64,000 bases of DNA from Castellaniella sp047971665 (GTDB lineage: Bacteria; Pseudomonadota; Gammaproteobacteria; Burkholderiales; Burkholderiaceae_B), in assembly GCF_047971665.1 (NCBI RefSeq), contig NZ_JBKEAA010000018.1:62001-126000 (forward strand), given 5' to 3'. A program made the position numbers and the translations under genes. Shown here piece after piece: positions 61,218 to 64,000 of the stretch (positions are counted from its first letter, which is position 1; the number at the start of each line of letters is the position of its first letter). Under the pieces are notes generated by a model. It had not been told where the DNA came from. It made no database searches and saw only the letters and a program-made list of their open reading frames with translations.

Positions 61218-62885
61218 TCAGGTGTGGCTGCGGCGCTGGACGACCCGGAAGCGGTTGGCCACAAAGGCCGAATCCGCGTAGGAGGCATTGGCCGCCGGGT
61301 TGCCTCCTGTGCCATGAAAGTCGGAGAAGGCGGCGGACTGATTCACGAAAACGCCACCGGTCAGATTCAGGGACAGGGCCACCTTGGCCCGCCAGGACAT
61401 CCGGATGGCGGCGTCCAGCACCGTGTCGCGGGTGCTGTAGACCGCCAGCGTCAGCGCGCCGTGCTGGCGGGTCAGGTCTTCGGACAGCGCCAGCGCGGCT
61501 TGCGTGTCGGCGGCGCGCACCAGGAAACTGATAGGACCGAACTGTTCCCGGGCGTAGTGCGCCGTGTCCTTTGCATCGCAGGCCAGCAGGACCGGCGTGC
61601 GCGCGCGGGCCTGAGGGAATTCTTCGTATTGCGGCGTCCTGGGCGCCAGCACGACCTGGCCCATCCCGCCGCGGGCGGCCTCGTCGATGCGCGACAGGGT
61701 GGCATCGGACTGGATCGCGCCCAGCACGGCCAGGGCGGTTTCTGGTTTGGACAGGAACTTGTCGATCGCCTGGGCCAGATCCTGCCCGACCTGCTCGAAG
61801 GTCTTGCGGCCCTGGTCGGTGTCGATGCCCTGCGCCGGCACGATGAGCGCCTGGGATGTCGTGCACATCTGGCCGGAGTACAGCGACAGCGTGAAGGCTA
61901 GGTTGCGCAGCATGCCCGCGTAATCATCGGTGGAGTCGATCACGATGCTGTTGACCCCGGCCAGTTCGGCGTAGACCTGCGCCTGACGGCAGTGATCCAG
62001 CAGCCACTGGCCAAAGACGTTGCCGCCCGTGTAGTCGATCGAGTGGACGTCCGGGTGGGTATACAGCGTGTGCGCGGTCTCGTGGTCGGGGGTCAGGCAC
62101 AGCGTGACCAGATTCGGGTCCAGACCGTTTTCGGTCAGCACGGCGCGGATCGTGCGCACCGTGATGGCGGCGGGCAGGACGACGTGGCCGTGCGGTTTCA
62201 GGATCACGGGGTTGCCGGTGGCCAGCGCCGCGAACAGCCCCGGATAGGTGTTCCAGGTGGGGAAGGTGGCGCAGCCGATGACCACGCCCACGCCCCGGCC
62301 GACGATTTCATAGTGCTTGCGCATGACCAGGGCGGGGTGCTTGCCCTGGGGTTTTTCCCAGACGGCCTCGGCGGGGATGAACGACATTTCGCGCCAGGCG
62401 TAGGCCACGGCCTCCAGGCCCCGGTCCTGCGCGTGGGGGCCACCCGCCTGGAACGCCATCATCCAGCCCTGACCGCTGGTCATCATGACCGCGTGGGCGA
62501 TCTCGAAGCTCTGGCGGTTCAGCCGTTGCAGGATTTCCAGGCAGATGCCGACGCGGCCCTCGGCGCCCAGCGCCTGCCAGGCCGGCATGGCCGCCAGGGC
62601 GGCCTGCACCAGCGCCTTGGGGTCCGATTGCGGATAGCGGATCCCCAGGGGCACACCATAAGGCGAGGTCTCGCCCTCATGCCAGCCGCATTGGCCCGGC
62701 TGGTCGATTTCAAATGGCTTTCCCAGATGCGCTTCGAAGGCGGAACGGCCGGCTTCAGGCGCGTCTTCGCCGTAGGCCTTGGGACTGGGAGATTCAGCAA
62801 AGGCCGACCAATAGCCTCGCATGGCAATGGTCTCGAGCGCGCGCTCGAGCAGGGGACGGTGCTGATCCAGCAGGGGGTGCGACAT
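61218..62885 (-). CDS. paaN: Phenylacetate degradation protein PaaN, aldehyde dehydrogenase-like
   Basis: 555 residues, a single aldehyde dehydrogenase-type domain. It lacks the C-terminal MaoC hydratase half of E. coli PaaZ. Recognisable are RKHYEIVGRGVGVVIGCATFPTWNTYPGLFAALATGNPVILKPHGHVVLPAAI, SIDYTGGNVFGQWLLDHC, LYSGQMCTTSQALIVP with the candidate catalytic Cys, and FVNQSAAFSDFHGTGGNPAANASYAD. It is thought to oxidise the ring-opened semialdehyde, so a separate hydrolase for ring opening must be elsewhere. It is the first gene of the operon and faces the diiron gene. GGAGA precedes the start. Confidence 0.93.
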   Translation of the reverse strand: MSHPLLDQHRPLLERALETIAMRGYWSAFAESPSPKAYGEDAPEAGRSAFEAHLGKPFEIDQPGQCGWHEGETSPYGVPLGIRYPQSDPKALVQAALAAMPAWQALGAEGRVGICLEILQRLNRQSFEIAHAVMMTSGQGWMMAFQAGGPHAQDRGLEAVAYAWREMSFIPAEAVWEKPQGKHPALVMRKHYEIVGRGVGVVIGCATFPTWNTYPGLFAALATGNPVILKPHGHVVLPAAITVRTIRAVLTENGLDPNLVTLCLTPDHETAHTLYTHPDVHSIDYTGGNVFGQWLLDHCRQAQVYAELAGVNSIVIDSTDDYAGMLRNLAFTLSLYSGQMCTTSQALIVPAQGIDTDQGRKTFEQVGQDLAQAIDKFLSKPETALAVLGAIQSDATLSRIDEAARGGMGQVVLAPRTPQYEEFPQARARTPVLLACDAKDTAHYAREQFGPISFLVRAADTQAALALSEDLTRQHGALTLAVYSTRDTVLDAAIRMSWRAKVALSLNLTGGVFVNQSAAFSDFHGTGGNPAANASYADSAFVANRFRVVQRRSHT

Positions 62886-63253
62886 GAGGAGTCTCCAGTG
62901 CCGGCCGAGGTGGCGGCGATTTCTTTAGAAATACGAAACTTTTTATTTGATATCGATTAATGTATCACTTTCAGCAAGTTCCAATTCAATTAGGCTTAAT
63001 TTATCTGTTTTCGTGATGGACTTATAAACTGATCGAATGATTAGTGAAATCAAGGGGCTTACAGGGAATTTATCTTAAAAGCCATGATGTGTATTGATTC
63101 TCACGGGAAAACCCCTAGGCTCTAAGTGATACAAATAAATTGACAAGATAGTTGTTTGCGTAACATGATTGAGCCGTGCCTGATCTGCATCGGGACAAAG
63201 GACCAGAACCCGTCCGCCCCTACCCCCTACATCCACCCCAAAGGAGCACACTC
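62886..63253. promoter_or_regulatory. AT-rich divergent control region of the paa operon and the diiron gene
   Basis: 368 bases without a gene, clearly more AT-rich than the flanks. TGTATCACTT (62961-62970) recurs inverted as AAGTGATACA (63124-63133). The second copy ends six bases before a TTGACA -35 (63140-63145), which with TAACAT (63161-63166, 15-base spacing) is a candidate promoter for the plus-strand gene. The first copy lies 76 bases before the paaN start. AAGGAG at 63241-63246 serves the diiron gene. Confidence 0.6.
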
Positions 63254-64000
63254 ATGTCCAGCAAGGAACGCTTTTCGGACAAGATGGAATTTCCGCCCGA
63301 AATTGAACAGCCCAATGTCTATCCCCTGTCCTGGCGCCGCAAGACCCAGAAACTGCAAGAAGTCTGGGAAGCCTCGCTCAGGGAATACTGGGAACCTGAA
63401 AAACTGCCCTGGGATACGCTCGATCTCGACAGCTATTCCTGGGAAGAACGCGAATGCATCGCCTACTGGTGGACGCTGCTGTCGGTGTTCGACGCATCGG
63501 CCCCGCCGGTTTTCGCCGAGGCACTGATCAAGACCTACGAGGTCCACGAAGAGGACCCCGTGCGCAAATGCTTCTTCTCCGTCACCAGTGACGAGCAGAA
63601 TCACGAGATCATGTGCGGTCTGTCGATCACCAAGCTGCTCGACCATCCCGATCCCCTCACTTATGAACCCAAGACAGACATCGGCCGCCGTCTGCAGAAA
63701 AACGCCAAATGGCTGTATTTCAACGGCGCCCGCTACTGGAATGGCTACAAGACCGCTGTGCCCAAGTACGACCTGGCGGTGTTGTTCAGTTCCTTCCTGA
63801 TGGGGGAAATCGCCGCGGCCACCATCTTCAAGCAGATGTACGAGAATTCCCGCGAACCCGTGTTCAAGGAAGCCTTCAAGAACATCGGCCGCGACGAAGG
63901 CCGCCACATGGCCATCTGTATGGCCGTGATGGAACGCGACTATCCCGGCATCAGCGATGAACACAAGTCCATCGTCACCAAGCAGATTCGTGCCGGTTAC
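63254..64000 (+). CDS. Ferritin-like diiron protein, probable oxygenase (3' end beyond the window)
   Basis: 249 codons are visible, starting MSSKERFSDKMEFPPEIEQP with AAGGAG eight bases upstream; the frame is open to the window edge. Two EXXH metal motifs are clear, DEQNHE (Glu114, His117) and DEGRH (Glu215, His218), each preceded by a helix Glu (Glu89 or Glu96, and Glu185), the four-helix diiron pattern of R2-like and AurF-like enzymes. By eye it does not resemble PaaA of the phenylacetyl-CoA epoxidase or BoxB. It is divergent from paaN and may share its regulator, so an oxygenation of an aromatic acid or CoA ester is a reasonable but unproven role. Confidence 0.75.
   Translation, partial: MSSKERFSDKMEFPPEIEQPNVYPLSWRRKTQKLQEVWEASLREYWEPEKLPWDTLDLDSYSWEERECIAYWWTLLSVFDASAPPVFAEALIKTYEVHEEDPVRKCFFSVTSDEQNHEIMCGLSITKLLDHPDPLTYEPKTDIGRRLQKNAKWLYFNGARYWNGYKTAVPKYDLAVLFSSFLMGEIAAATIFKQMYENSREPVFKEAFKNIGRDEGRHMAICMAVMERDYPGISDEHKSIVTKQIRAGY

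Overview
The window is GC-rich, densely packed chromosomal DNA from a betaproteobacterium, most likely Burkholderiales and close to Alcaligenaceae (Bordetella, Achromobacter, Castellaniella relatives). This rests on the content and order of the genes (dapF-DUF484-xerC behind two lpxL genes, metK-ahcY-metF with SAM and SAH riboswitches, a paa operon ending in a Liv-type binding protein) and on protein resemblance; no species is claimed. I saw no rRNA, tRNA, CRISPR array, insertion sequence or prophage. Most stretches without genes are short.

Layout. 1-9 kb: metal and redox homeostasis. It holds the dksA start, a His-rich CobW GTPase, an MsrPQ-like periplasmic molybdoenzyme plus b-type cytochrome beside a divergent two-component system, and zur facing znuCBA across a perfect 18-bp palindrome. 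9-24 kb: housekeeping. It holds xerC, DUF484, dapF, two lipid A acyltransferases, the activated-methyl cycle (metK, ahcY, metF), folate ligase, lytic transglycosylase, cca, murI and a methyltransferase. 24-34 kb: an RhlE-like helicase, an MHYT hybrid kinase with an HD-GYP response regulator, an MscS channel, an Lrp-type regulator and glmS.

34-41 kb: an organic-acid module with an MFS transporter, MmgE/PrpD protein, LysR regulator, acyl-CoA dehydrogenase, CaiB CoA-transferase and MaoC-like hydratase. Its gene families match those I recall from the Pseudomonas itaconate locus, but no CitE-type lyase is present. 41-44 kb: a membrane protein joining a periplasmic solute-binding domain to GGDEF and EAL domains. 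44-54.5 kb: a LysR regulator, a TRAP transporter and the homogentisate pathway (fumarylacetoacetase, maleylacetoacetate isomerase, HmgA), then a second, shorter HmgA-like cupin protein divergent from an IclR regulator, and a zinc alcohol dehydrogenase. 54.5-64 kb: a minus-strand phenylacetate operon (paaN-G-H-I-K-thiolase-livK) closed by an intrinsic terminator, divergent from a truncated diiron-type oxygenase gene that is not a PaaA homologue by eye.

How they work together. The right half is an aromatic and organic-acid catabolic region in which each module carries its own transporter and regulator. The left half links zinc supply (Zur, ZnuABC, CobW, DksA) and the methyl cycle, where two riboswitch classes sense substrate (SAM) and product (SAH). 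The most distinctive signals are the SAM-II-like leader with a terminator before metK, the SAH riboswitch before ahcY, the duplicated start-stop junction before znuA, the paired Lrp-like operators before glmS, the partial itaconate-like module, the HmgA paralogue pair, and the diiron gene sharing an inverted 10-mer with the paa promoter region.
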